DNA of 64,000 nt from Burkholderia puraquae. GTDB lineage: Bacteria > Pseudomonadota > Gammaproteobacteria > Burkholderiales > Burkholderiaceae. The notes beneath the pieces were generated by a model that made no database searches, was not told where the DNA came from, and was given only the letters and a program-made list of their open reading frames with translations. A program made the position numbers and the translations under genes. How positions within the stretch are numbered: position 1 is the stretch's first letter; every line of letters begins with the position of its first letter. The stretch spans positions 1 to 64,000 of the forward strand of contig NZ_NBYX01000028.1 of the NCBI RefSeq assembly GCF_002099195.1, given 5' to 3'. Below, one piece after another: positions 34,920 to 43,825 of this stretch.

Positions 34920-35867
34920 ATGAGCCATCCGAAACTCAAGGCCGCGATCATCGGCTCGGGCAACATCGGCACCGACCTGATGATCAAGATCATGCGACAT
35001 GCGCGGCATCTCGACGTTGCCGCGATGGTCGGTATCGACCCGGCGTCAGACGGCCTGGCGCGTGCGGCGCGCCTCGGTGTCGCGACGACGCACGAAGGCG
35101 TCGAGGGCCTCGCGCGATTGCCGGAGTTCGACGATATCGACTTCGTGTTCGATGCGACCTCGGCCGGCGCGCACGTGAAGAACGACGCATTTCTGCGTGC
35201 ACTGAAGCCCGGCATTCGCTGCATCGACCTGACACCCGCGGCGATCGGCCCGTACTGCGTGCCGGTCGTCAATCTCGACGCGCATCTCGACGCGCCGAAC
35301 GTGAACATGGTGACCTGCGGCGGCCAGGCGACGATTCCGATGGTCGCGGCCGTATCGCGCGTCGCGAAAGCGCACTACGCGGAGATCGTCGCGTCGATCA
35401 GCAGCAAGTCGGCCGGGCCCGGCACGCGCGCGAACATCGACGAATTCACCGAGACGACGTCGAAGGCGATCGAAGCAGTGGGCGGCGCGGCGCACGGCAA
35501 GGCCATCATCATCCTGAATCCGGCCGAGCCGCCGGTGATGATGCGCGACACCGTCTATGTGCTGTCGGAGTTGGCCGACGAAGCGCGGATCGCCGCGTCG
35601 GTGGACGAGATGGCCCGCGCGGTACAGGCGTACGTGCCGGGCTATCGCCTGAAGCAGGCGGTGCAGTTCGACGTGATCCCGGCGTCCGCGCCGCTCGACA
35701 TTCCGGGCCTCGGCCGCATGAGCGGGCTGAAGACCTCGATCTTCGTCGAGGTGGAGGGTGCCGCGCATTACCTGCCGGCATATGCGGGCAATCTCGACAT
35801 CATGACGTCCGCCGCACTCGCGACCGCCGAGCGCATGGCGCAGTCGCTGCAGCGCGCGAGCGCGTAA
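34920..35867 (+). CDS. mhpF: Acetaldehyde dehydrogenase (acylating)
   Basis: 315 residues. It turns acetaldehyde, CoA and NAD into acetyl-CoA. The NAD-binding loop is AAIIGSGNIGTDLMIKIMRH near residue 9, and the catalytic cysteine is Cys133 in VTCGGQATIPMV; SKSAGPGTRANIDEFTETT is the dimer/aldolase interface region. In this family it works as a channelling complex with the aldolase encoded immediately downstream. It starts 8 bases after mhpD. Confidence 0.96.
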   Translation: MSHPKLKAAIIGSGNIGTDLMIKIMRHARHLDVAAMVGIDPASDGLARAARLGVATTHEGVEGLARLPEFDDIDFVFDATSAGAHVKNDAFLRALKPGIRCIDLTPAAIGPYCVPVVNLDAHLDAPNVNMVTCGGQATIPMVAAVSRVAKAHYAEIVASISSKSAGPGTRANIDEFTETTSKAIEAVGGAAHGKAIIILNPAEPPVMMRDTVYVLSELADEARIAASVDEMARAVQAYVPGYRLKQAVQFDVIPASAPLDIPGLGRMSGLKTSIFVEVEGAAHYLPAYAGNLDIMTSAALATAERMAQSLQRASA

Positions 35868-35880
35868 CGGGACCTTCATC

Positions 35881-36903
35881 ATGAGCAAGAAACTCTATAT
35901 CTCCGACGTCACGTTGCGCGACGGCATGCATGCGATCCGGCATCGGTATTCGATCGACGACGTGCAGGCGATCGCTCGCGCGCTCGATGCCGCACGGGTC
36001 GACAGCATCGAGGTCGCGCACGGCGACGGCCTGCAAGGATCGAGCTTCAACTACGGGTTCGGCGCGCATGGCGATCCAGAATGGATCGCGGCCGCGGCGG
36101 ATGTCGTCACGCACGCGAAGATCGCGACGTTGCTGATTCCGGGCATCGGCACGATCCACGACCTGAAGGCTGCCTACGATGCAGGCGCGCGCGTCGTGCG
36201 TGTCGCGACGCACTGCACCGAGGCCGACATTTCGAAGCAGCACATCGAGCATGCACGCGCACTCGGGATGGACACGGTCGGCTTCCTGATGATGAGCCAC
36301 ATGACGACGCCGGACCGGCTGGCCATCGAGGCGAGGAAAATGGAAAGCTACGGCGCGACCTGCATCTACGTGGTCGATTCCGGCGGCGCGATGAACATGA
36401 ACGATGTGCGCGACCGCTTCCGTGCGATCAAGGCCGTGCTGAATCCCGACACGCAGACGGGCATGCATGCGCACCACAACCTGAGCCTCGGCGTCGCGAA
36501 CTCGATCGTCGCCGTCGAGGAAGGCTGCGACCGGATCGATGCGAGTCTTGCCGGGATGGGGGCGGGTGCCGGCAACGCGCCGCTCGAAGTGTTCGTCGCG
36601 GCAGCCGAGCGCCTGGGCTGGGATCACGGCACGGATCTTCACCTGCTGATGGACGCGGCCGACGACATCGTGCGTCCGTTGCAGGATCGGCCGGTTCGCG
36701 TGGATCGCGAGACGCTCGCGCTCGGCTATGCCGGCGTCTATTCGAGTTTCCTTCGCCATTCGGAAGCGGCGGCGCGGAAGTACGGGCTGAAGGCGGTCGA
36801 TATTCTGGTCGAGCTCGGCAAGCGCCGGATGGTCGGCGGGCAGGAGGACATGATCGTCGACGTCGCGCTGGATCTTCTCAATACGCGTTCCACCGCTCGA
36901 TAG
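35881..36903 (+). CDS. mhpE: 4-hydroxy-2-oxovalerate aldolase
   Basis: 340 residues. It splits 4-hydroxy-2-oxovalerate to pyruvate and acetaldehyde, passing the aldehyde to MhpF. The DRE-TIM metallolyase motif is DVTLRDGMHA with metal Asp, GDGLQGSSFNYG, and the metal histidines are in HAHHNLSLGVANS. It starts 13 bases after mhpF and ends the catabolic operon; a strong hairpin follows. Confidence 0.96.
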   Translation: MSKKLYISDVTLRDGMHAIRHRYSIDDVQAIARALDAARVDSIEVAHGDGLQGSSFNYGFGAHGDPEWIAAAADVVTHAKIATLLIPGIGTIHDLKAAYDAGARVVRVATHCTEADISKQHIEHARALGMDTVGFLMMSHMTTPDRLAIEARKMESYGATCIYVVDSGGAMNMNDVRDRFRAIKAVLNPDTQTGMHAHHNLSLGVANSIVAVEEGCDRIDASLAGMGAGAGNAPLEVFVAAAERLGWDHGTDLHLLMDAADDIVRPLQDRPVRVDRETLALGYAGVYSSFLRHSEAAARKYGLKAVDILVELGKRRMVGGQEDMIVDVALDLLNTRSTAR

Positions 36904-36924
36904 CGGTTCGATCACGAAGCAGTC

Positions 36925-36949
36925 GTGCCTGTCCGCGCAGGACAGGCAC
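36925..36949 (+). terminator. Hairpin after mhpE
   Basis: GTGCCTGTCC-GCGCA-GGACAGGCAC, perfect 10-bp stem and 5-base loop, 21 bases after the mhpE stop. No T-run follows, so termination may be partial and let some transcript reach the porin gene. Confidence 0.6.
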
Positions 36950-37038
36950 TGCCGGCACGCATCGTTTCGATGCGGCAGTACGAAAATAATAATCAATATA
37001 ACTAAATAAACTGGAAATCAGGTCAATGGAGACGAGCA

Positions 37039-38148
37039 ATGAAAAGTATGGTCTGGCTGGGAATCGCGCTGGGCGCTTCGGCATGCATGCACGACGCACA
37101 GGCGCGAACGGGTAGCAGCGTCGCGCTGTATGGTTTTCTGGATGCGGGCATCACCTACATCGGCAATTCGGGCGGGCACGGCAACCTGAAGTTCGACGAC
37201 GGCATCATGGCACCCAATCTGCTGGGTATCCGGGGGGACGAGGATCTCGGTGGCGGCACGCACGCGGTCTTCGATCTCGTCAGCCAGATCGCGGTCGGAA
37301 CGGGGGCGATCCAGCCGCCCGGCAAAGGCCTGTTCGGGCGCAACGCCTGGGTCGGGTTGACCGACGACCGGTTCGGGTCGATCAAGTTCGGCAACCAGTA
37401 CGACTTCATGATCGACTCGCTGTTCTTCGGCCGCACCGATGCGGCGTTTGCAGTCGGCGGCCTGTACGGTTTTCGCGCGGGCCCTTTCCAGAAAATCGCG
37501 CTTCCGTACAACCCGCCTTACGCGGCCCAGTTCGACTGGGACCGGATGTCCGGCCAGACGGTGGCGAACTCGGTCAAGTATCAGTCGCCGTCCCTCTACG
37601 GCTTCCGGATGGGCGCGATGTACGGGTTCGGCGGTGTGCCCGGATCGATGGGAAGCGGAAACAGCGTCAGTGCCGGCCTGAACTACGATCACGGCGCGTT
37701 CGGTGCCGCCGCCGCGTTCATCGAAGTCAAGTATCTGCAGCCGGGCGGGCCGCAAGTCGGCATCCGCAACTGGGGCGTCGGCGCGCGCTACGATTTCGGC
37801 CGCCTTGCGATGAATGCGCTCGTCACGACCGTGCGAAACGGGGCGAACGGCGGTGCGATTGCGCAGGGCGAACTGGGGGCGACGTTCCTCGTCACGCCCG
37901 CGCTGCAGCTCGGTGCGAGCTACCTGTACATGAAGGGCAACGCGTACCTCGAGAACAACCACGCGCACCAGCTGAGCGCGTCGGTGGACTATTTTCTTTC
38001 CAAGCGGACCACCGTGTACGCGGTGGCCGTGTACCAGCGCGCGAACGCCAACGCGCAGGCACTCGTCAGCGGCATCGTCGACCCGAACGGCACCGCCAGC
38101 GGCCCGAATCAGCTGCTGGCGCGTGTCGGGGTGCAGACGCGCTTCTAG
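37039..38148 (+). CDS. Outer-membrane porin, general-diffusion type (Porin_4)
   Basis: 369 residues. A signal peptide ends near AQA (residue 22) and the mature protein begins SSVALYGFLDAGITYIGN, the usual start of beta-proteobacterial trimeric porins, with NLLGIRGDEDLGGGTHAVFDL and GRNAWVGLTDDRFGSIKFGNQYD following. It ends in a C-terminal Phe (VGVQTRF), the outer-membrane assembly signal. It lies 135 bases after mhpE on the same strand and may admit the aromatic substrate. It is convergent with the efflux operon, with only 15 bases between stops. Confidence 0.92.
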   Translation: MKSMVWLGIALGASACMHDAQARTGSSVALYGFLDAGITYIGNSGGHGNLKFDDGIMAPNLLGIRGDEDLGGGTHAVFDLVSQIAVGTGAIQPPGKGLFGRNAWVGLTDDRFGSIKFGNQYDFMIDSLFFGRTDAAFAVGGLYGFRAGPFQKIALPYNPPYAAQFDWDRMSGQTVANSVKYQSPSLYGFRMGAMYGFGGVPGSMGSGNSVSAGLNYDHGAFGAAAAFIEVKYLQPGGPQVGIRNWGVGARYDFGRLAMNALVTTVRNGANGGAIAQGELGATFLVTPALQLGASYLYMKGNAYLENNHAHQLSASVDYFLSKRTTVYAVAVYQRANANAQALVSGIVDPNGTASGPNQLLARVGVQTRF

Positions 38149-38163
38149 GTCTTGGTCGGCGGG

Positions 38164-39681
38164 TTACCCGGCGGCGGTGACGACGGCCGAGGCTGCCGAC
38201 GCACCGCTTGCCGGCGCCGGCTTCGACGTCTGCTTCGATGCGTCGGGTGCCGTATCGTCATCCCACCCGCCGCCGAGCGCGAGAAAGAGCCGCACCTGGT
38301 CGGCCGCGACCTGGCCTTCGGCGGCCGCCACCTGCGCCTGCACGCTCGTCAGCGTGCGCGTCGCGTCGAGATCGGAGATGAACGACTCGCGGCCGGCCAG
38401 ATAGAGGCGATGCGTTTCGTCGGCGGAGTTGCGTGCCGATTCATAGGCCGTGCGCAGCGCTTCCGTGCGCTGCACGTCGGCCGCATAGGTCGCGAGGCTC
38501 GACTGCGTTTCGCGCAGCGCGTTCAGTACGACGCCGTCGAAGTGCGCGAGCGCGCCGCCCGTTGCGGCTTCGGCTTCGCGCACGCGCGCACGCTGGCCGT
38601 TGACGGGGAATGACCAGCTGATCAGCGGGCCGAACGACCAGCGATTCGTCGTGGACGAGAACAGGTCGGCGGCGACACCGACCGAGCCGGCCGACGCGCC
38701 GATGCTGACCGACGGGTACAGCGCGGCGGTCGCCACGCCGATGCGGGCGGTCGCGGCGGCGAGCTGCCGTTCGGCTGCACGCACGTCGGGGCGGCGGCGC
38801 AGCAGCGCAGCGCCGTCGCCGATCGGAATCGGCTGGCGCAGCTTCGGCAGGCGCTCGCATTCGGTGACGGCTTTCGGCAGGTCGGCCGGCGAGCGCGCGA
38901 GCAGCGCGGCGAGCTGGTATTGCGCGACCTTGCGGCGGCCTTCGAAGCGCGGGATATCGGCGGCGAGGGTGCGCACCTGCGTCACGCCGCGTGTCACGTC
39001 GGTCTGGTTGCCGCGCCCGGCATCGCGCAGCCGCTGCGACAGCTTCACGCGCTGCTGCTGCAGCGCGAGCGACTGCTTCGCGACGGCCAGCTCGTCGCCG
39101 GCCGAACACGATTCGACGTATGCGCGCACGACGTCGGCGACGACCGTGATGCGCGCCAGGTCGCCGGCGGCCCTGACGGCCTCGCTGTCCGCGCGCGCGG
39201 CTTCGACGCCGCGCCGCAGCTTGCCGAACAGGTCGATCTCGTACGACACGTTGATGCCGACCATCCCTTCGTTGACGACGGGCAGCTTGTTTTCGAGCAG
39301 GTATTGCTCGGCCGATTCCTGTGCGCGCTGCACGGTGGCTTCCGCGCCGCCCGAGAAGCCGCCCTGCTGGCTCGCGACTTCCAGCGCCGCGCGCGAGCGC
39401 GCGAGGTTGGCCGCGGCGACGCGCAGGTCGGTGTTCGACTTCAGTGCATCGCGCACGAGCCCGTTGAGCACGGGGTCGTCGTAGAGCTGCCACCAGTTGC
39501 CGGGCACGGCATCGCGCGACACGAGCGTGCCGTTCGCGTCGTCGAGCGCATGGTTCGCGAGCGGCGCATTCACGTACGCCTGCTGCGGCAGCGTGTAATC
39601 GGGGCCGACGGACTTGCACGCGCCGAGTGCGAGCGCAAGCGGCGCGAGCGTTGCGGCTAGGCGCAGACCGTGCGGCTTCAT
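38164..39681 (-). CDS. Outer-membrane factor lipoprotein, NodT family
   Basis: 505 residues from ATG at 39681. The signal peptide ends LALGAC (lipobox), then KSVGPDYTLPQQAY as in NodT/OprM proteins. The two OEP repeats are seen at NGLVRDALKSNTDLRVAAANLARSRAALEVA and the duplicate TARIGVATAALYPSVSIGASAG with RRRPDVRAAERQLAAA. It forms the outer-membrane channel for the efflux system encoded upstream. Its start overlaps the fusion-protein stop by 4 bases (ATGA), so the two are translated together. A longer in-frame reading upstream is antisense to the real frame of the neighbour and is ignored. Confidence 0.92.
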   Translation of the reverse strand: MKPHGLRLAATLAPLALALGACKSVGPDYTLPQQAYVNAPLANHALDDANGTLVSRDAVPGNWWQLYDDPVLNGLVRDALKSNTDLRVAAANLARSRAALEVASQQGGFSGGAEATVQRAQESAEQYLLENKLPVVNEGMVGINVSYEIDLFGKLRRGVEAARADSEAVRAAGDLARITVVADVVRAYVESCSAGDELAVAKQSLALQQQRVKLSQRLRDAGRGNQTDVTRGVTQVRTLAADIPRFEGRRKVAQYQLAALLARSPADLPKAVTECERLPKLRQPIPIGDGAALLRRRPDVRAAERQLAAATARIGVATAALYPSVSIGASAGSVGVAADLFSSTTNRWSFGPLISWSFPVNGQRARVREAEAATGGALAHFDGVVLNALRETQSSLATYAADVQRTEALRTAYESARNSADETHRLYLAGRESFISDLDATRTLTSVQAQVAAAEGQVAADQVRLFLALGGGWDDDTAPDASKQTSKPAPASGASAASAVVTAAG

Positions 39682-40658
39682 CGCGATGCTCCTGCTGCGC
39701 TGGCGGCCGTGGAGGAAGCCGTCGATGCCGGCGTGACGATCGACGCAGCGCTCGCGCCGGCCGCCGGCTTTGCGTTGTCGTTGCGGCGCGTGTCGGCTTC
39801 GCGCATCGAGACGGTCGCGGTGCGGCCCGCGATCATCCGGAAATCGTCGGGCACCTCGTCGAGCACGACCCGCACCGGTACGCGCTGTGCGAGCCGCACC
39901 CAGCTGAATGCCGGGTTCACGTTCGGCAGCAGGTTCGCGCCCTGCGTGCGGTCGCGATCCTCGATCGCGGCGACGATGCTCTGCACGTGGCCGCGCAGCG
40001 CATGCGGCTCGCCCATCACGATGATGTCGACCGGCTGGCCGATATGGATGCCGCGCAGCTTGGTTTCCTCGAAGTAGCCGTCGACGCGGAACGAATTGCG
40101 GTCGACGACCGACAGCACCGCGCGGCCGGCCGGCACGTATTCGCCGACGCGCGGTGCGCGGTCGTTCAGGTAGCCGTCTACGGGACTGACGATCGTCGTG
40201 CGCTGCAGGTTCAGCTTCGCGGTGTCGAGCGACACCTGCGCATCGGCGACGGCGGCTTCGCCCTGTTCGACGCGCGTGCGGCTTTCCTCGACCTGTTCGC
40301 TCGCGACCAGGTTGCCGAGCTGCAGGTTGCGGGCGTATTCGCGCTTCGCCTGGGCGAGCGTCGCGCGACGCTGCGCAAGCGTGGCTTCGGCGAGCCGTTC
40401 CGCGAGCGTGTAGCGGGCCTGGTCGATCACGAACAGTACCTGGCCGCGCTTGACCTCCTGGTTGTCGGCGACCTGCACCGACGTGATGAGGCCCGCCACG
40501 TCCGGCGCGACCTGGATCACGTCGGCGCGCACGTGACCGTCGCGGGTCCACGGCGAGAACATGTAGTAGTTGACGATGCGCCACAGCACGACGGCAGCCA
40601 CGGCAACGACGATCAGGGTGAGCAGGATTTGCCCTGCCGAGAGCCAGGTTTTTTTCAC
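39678..40658 (-). CDS. Membrane fusion protein, HlyD/EmrA/AaeA family
   Basis: 326 residues. There is one N-terminal membrane helix (ILLTLIVVAVAAVVLWRIVNY), then the HlyD lipoyl/coiled-coil unit (RADVIQVAPDVAGLITSVQVADNQEVKRGQVLF split as separate blocks, VSPVDGYLNDRAPRVGEYV), and a beta-barrel (SFRVDGYFEETKLRGIHIGQPV). The Ala/Ser-rich C-terminal 30 residues are low complexity. It bridges the FUSC inner-membrane protein and the outer-membrane factor, as AaeA does for aromatic acid export. Confidence 0.92.
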   Translation of the reverse strand: MKKTWLSAGQILLTLIVVAVAAVVLWRIVNYYMFSPWTRDGHVRADVIQVAPDVAGLITSVQVADNQEVKRGQVLFVIDQARYTLAERLAEATLAQRRATLAQAKREYARNLQLGNLVASEQVEESRTRVEQGEAAVADAQVSLDTAKLNLQRTTIVSPVDGYLNDRAPRVGEYVPAGRAVLSVVDRNSFRVDGYFEETKLRGIHIGQPVDIIVMGEPHALRGHVQSIVAAIEDRDRTQGANLLPNVNPAFSWVRLAQRVPVRVVLDEVPDDFRMIAGRTATVSMREADTRRNDNAKPAAGASAASIVTPASTASSTAASAAGASR

Positions 40659-40659
40659 G

Positions 40660-40872
40660 TTAGGTAGCCACGAGATGGTGGGAAACGATCACGACGGCGG
40701 CAAACACGAACACGTAGATGCCGAGGTCGAAAATCGAACGGTGCCAGACGAGGCGGTAGAAGCCGACGCGCTCGAGCACCGCGCGCACGACGATGTTGAT
40801 CAGGTAGGCGATCAGCATCAGCACGAGCGGGGCCGGCACGAATACGCCGAAGATGTCGATTTCGCCGATCAT
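40660..40872 (-). CDS. DUF1656 small membrane protein (AaeX-like)
   Basis: 70 residues with two membrane helices: FGVFVPAPLVLMLIAYLINIV and IYVFVFAAVVIVS. The start MIGEIDIFG is the family's usual one. AaeX/DUF1656 proteins always sit between the HlyD and FUSC genes of aromatic-carboxylate efflux systems; the role is unknown, perhaps assembly. It is one base from the fusion-protein gene. Confidence 0.92.
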   Translation of the reverse strand: MIGEIDIFGVFVPAPLVLMLIAYLINIVVRAVLERVGFYRLVWHRSIFDLGIYVFVFAAVVIVSHHLVAT

Positions 40873-40906
40873 GGTCGGGGTCGGAAAGTCGGATGGGAAA
40901 GCGGGA

Positions 40907-43039
40907 TCATGCGCGTGCTCCGTCCGGCGCCTGCGGCGGCTGCCCCGCCGCGGCCGGATACAGCGACAGGCGCAGGCCGACGAGCGCGTGCAGCGTATCG
41001 CGCAGCCGGCGATGCGTGGCGGGCGTGGCCGGCGCAGCGGGCGCCGTGCCGTTTTCCGCCTGCGTGGCGCCCTGCAGGTTGCGGCCGGCGACGCGGTGCA
41101 GCGCGTCGTCGATCGTCGCGAGCAGCGCGGGCGGCGCCGGCTGGCGCGCGTTCGCGGCCGCGCAGCGTTCGTAGTGGTCCGTGACGCCGGCCAGCACGCG
41201 GTCGATCGCGTCGGGCACGTCGCCCGACAGCCGGCGGCGCGAGCGGCGCAGGTCGAGCGCATTGAGCGCGATGCGCAGGTCGCGGAAGCTTTCGATCGAC
41301 GGATGACGGTGGTCGTCGGACGCGCCGAGGCGCGGCAGCAGCTGCGTGACGCGGTCGAGCATCCGCGACGCGTGGTTGCGCTGGTCGTCGAGCGGCTGCG
41401 TCGATGCGGAGCGCGCGACGTCTTCCCAGCCCGAGCGCAGCAGGCGCCGCACCGCGAGTTCCGCGCCGAACGGCCGTGTTGCGCGCGTCCATACATAAGC
41501 GAACAGCAGCCCGGCGACACCGGCGAGATTACTGTTCAGGAACACGAAGAAATCGGCGTCGTACGCGCCCTGGATGCTGATGAAGGTAGCCGTGTTCACG
41601 GCGACGAGCATCGTCACCATGTTGAACTGCGGGCGCGGCAGCAGCGTGCCGATCAGGATGAACGGGCCCGCGAACATCACGACGAGCATCGCAAAATCGT
41701 GCACGTGCGGCAGCACGACGAACAGGTACAGGCCCGCGAACACGACGCTTGCGGTCGTCGCGAGGAAGAACTTGAACACCAGCGGCGCCGGCTCGTCGAG
41801 CGCGGCGAAGAAGCTGCACGAAACGGCCACGAGCGTGACGGCGGCCGCACCGTCGTGCCAGCCGGACGAAATCCACAGCCAACTCGCGAACACGATCGCG
41901 AGCACGACGGTCAGCGTCGAGAACAGCATCATCCCGCGATCGAAGAAGCGTTCTGTGCCGCCGAGCCGCCAGTGCCGGTAGCGCGGCTGCCAGACGCCCG
42001 CTTCGTTTGCGATCAGCGCGCGTAGCGAGCGGCAGTCCTGCCAGATGTCGATGACCTGGCGCAGCCGCCACAGCGCGTTCGACAGCAGCGCGCCGTCCCA
42101 GCTCGCCAGCGTGCTGTCGGCCGGCTGCAGCGCGGCGATCCGTTCACGCAGGTTGTCGGCGACCGGATCGTGGGCCATGTCGCCGTCGGTGCCGGTCTTC
42201 ACGGCCGGCAGCGGCGCGTCGAACCACTTCGCGGCGTCGGCCAGCAGCGCGTCGAGCGCGGGCGGACGCACGTGCAGGTCGCGCATCAGCGCGATCAACG
42301 GATCGGCGAGCGACGACATCAGCGGCAGGAACAGCTGCATGCGGCCCGCGAGCGCCTGTGCGCGCGCGAGGATGCGCGGATGCGCATGGTCGTAGCTCAA
42401 CTGGCTCAGCAGGAACTCGAGGCCCGTGATGGTCGCCGCGAGACGTTGCCGGCACGCGGACAGCGCCTTGCCGGCGAGGTGCCCGGACAGCGTCTCGCGG
42501 CCATAGAACGCGGCGTCCTTGAACCACGCGTCGGTGCGCTCGATCAGCGTCGGCGCGAGCCGGTTCGGGAAGATCGCGCTGCCGACCACGCTCGCGCACA
42601 CGATGCCGAGCACGATCTCCTCGGTCCGTGCGATCGCGACATCGAACACGGTGGACGGATCGGTCACGGTCGGCAGCGCGACCAGCGGCATCGTATAGCC
42701 GGCGAGCATGAACACGTAGCTGCGCGCGGTGCGGTCGGAGATCGCGAGGTAGAGCAGCGTGCCGCACCAGGTGGCGACGATGATCGCGAACAGCAGCGGC
42801 GTCTCGACGAACGGCGGCACGAAGAAGATCGCGGCGGCTGCGCCGAGCGCGGTGCCGAGCGCGCGATACAGCGCCTTCGAGCGCGTCGCGCCGACGAACG
42901 GGTTCGACACGATGTAGACGCTCGCCATTGCCCAGTACGGGCGCGGCAACTGGAAATACAGGCCGAGGTACAGCGCCAGCATCGACGCGGCGAACGTCTT
43001 GCCCGAGAACAGCCAGTCGCGAAGGCTCGGGTAGGTCAT
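40907..43039 (-). CDS. FUSC-family inner-membrane efflux protein (AaeB/YccS-like)
   Basis: 710 residues from ATG at 43039. Two membrane bundles flank a cytoplasmic helical part: the first from TFAASMLALYLGLYFQLPRPYWAM to about residue 165, the second from about residue 370 (RGMMLFSTLTVVLAIVFASWLW). LPRPYWAMASVYIVSNPFVGATRSKALYR is the FUSC signature region. The C-terminal domain is soluble. With HlyD and the channel it forms a pump for aromatic or hydrophobic acids. The start overlaps the MarR stop by 4 bases. Confidence 0.92.
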   Translation of the reverse strand: MTYPSLRDWLFSGKTFAASMLALYLGLYFQLPRPYWAMASVYIVSNPFVGATRSKALYRALGTALGAAAAIFFVPPFVETPLLFAIIVATWCGTLLYLAISDRTARSYVFMLAGYTMPLVALPTVTDPSTVFDVAIARTEEIVLGIVCASVVGSAIFPNRLAPTLIERTDAWFKDAAFYGRETLSGHLAGKALSACRQRLAATITGLEFLLSQLSYDHAHPRILARAQALAGRMQLFLPLMSSLADPLIALMRDLHVRPPALDALLADAAKWFDAPLPAVKTGTDGDMAHDPVADNLRERIAALQPADSTLASWDGALLSNALWRLRQVIDIWQDCRSLRALIANEAGVWQPRYRHWRLGGTERFFDRGMMLFSTLTVVLAIVFASWLWISSGWHDGAAAVTLVAVSCSFFAALDEPAPLVFKFFLATTASVVFAGLYLFVVLPHVHDFAMLVVMFAGPFILIGTLLPRPQFNMVTMLVAVNTATFISIQGAYDADFFVFLNSNLAGVAGLLFAYVWTRATRPFGAELAVRRLLRSGWEDVARSASTQPLDDQRNHASRMLDRVTQLLPRLGASDDHRHPSIESFRDLRIALNALDLRRSRRRLSGDVPDAIDRVLAGVTDHYERCAAANARQPAPPALLATIDDALHRVAGRNLQGATQAENGTAPAAPATPATHRRLRDTLHALVGLRLSLYPAAAGQPPQAPDGARA

Positions 43040-43515
43040 GACGTGGCGTCGCCGGAGCGGGGCGCGCGCGCGGCGGGTGTGTGCGAGTCGGATGTGTTGA
43101 AGGCGTCGAGCACGCGCAGCGTCGCTTCGAGATCGGCGCGCGTGACACGCTTGAGCACCTGCGCACGCAGCACGCGCAGGTCTTCTTCCATCTTCGCAGT
43201 GACCGCGCGGCCGGCGGCCGTCAGCGAGATCGTTTTCGCGCGGCGGTCGTGCGGATCCTCGTCGCGGCGTGCGAGGCCGGCCGCGCACAGCTGGTCGAGC
43301 AGGCGCACGAGCGACGGCCCTTCGATGCCGACGTGTTCGGCGAGCGTGCCCTGCCGCACGCCTTCGCCGAGGCGCCCGGCGATCAGCAGCGGCGTCGCGC
43401 AGGCCTCGGACACGTTGTACGCGTTCAGGACGCCGTCACTGGTGCGGCGCCACTTGCGCGCGGACAGCACGAGCAGGCTGCTGACGGCGAGGCGGAGGTC
43501 GTGCAGATTGGTCAT
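43036..43515 (-). CDS. MarR-family regulator of the FUSC efflux operon
   Basis: 159 residues from ATG at 43515. The winged helix is LLIAGRLGEGVRQGTLAEHVGI, PSLVRLLDQLCAAGLARRDEDPHDRRAKTISLTAAG. It belongs with EmrR/SlyA-like proteins. A longer frame reaches 43551 but would run through the operator dyad and adds no conserved sequence, so I take the shorter start. It is the first gene of the five-gene efflux operon, typical of pumps induced by their aromatic substrates. Confidence 0.9.
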   Translation of the reverse strand: MTNLHDLRLAVSSLLVLSARKWRRTSDGVLNAYNVSEACATPLLIAGRLGEGVRQGTLAEHVGIEGPSLVRLLDQLCAAGLARRDEDPHDRRAKTISLTAAGRAVTAKMEEDLRVLRAQVLKRVTRADLEATLRVLDAFNTSDSHTPAARAPRSGDATS

Positions 43516-43542
43516 GGGCGAAATGATAGGGGCAAAAACATT

Positions 43543-43558
43543 CGATAGCAAACTATCG
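43543..43558. promoter_or_regulatory. MarR operator
   Basis: CGATAG-CAAA-CTATCG, a perfect 6-bp dyad 28 bases upstream of the marR start, in an AT-rich stretch. It is placed to cover the promoter of the whole operon and is the clear candidate for autoregulation. Confidence 0.72.
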
Positions 43559-43825
43559 TTTTTGTCACCCGGATGACTTGTCGCACGCCGCGCGGCCGGC
43601 CCGTCTGACGCAATTTAGGCGGCGTGCCGGGGATGGTCAAGCTGTAAGGTTGTCGGCCCGGCCGTGCGCGCGCCGGTCGCGATCGAATGGTCAGATGAAA
43701 GTCGTCCGGCAGGGCAGCTCGGCAGGTCAGGCAGATGCGAAGCCGGGGTTCGGGAAATCCGGCTTCGCGAAACGGCGCACTGCGTGCATATTGAGGCCGT
43801 TGCCTGCATCCTGGAGATTGCGCAC

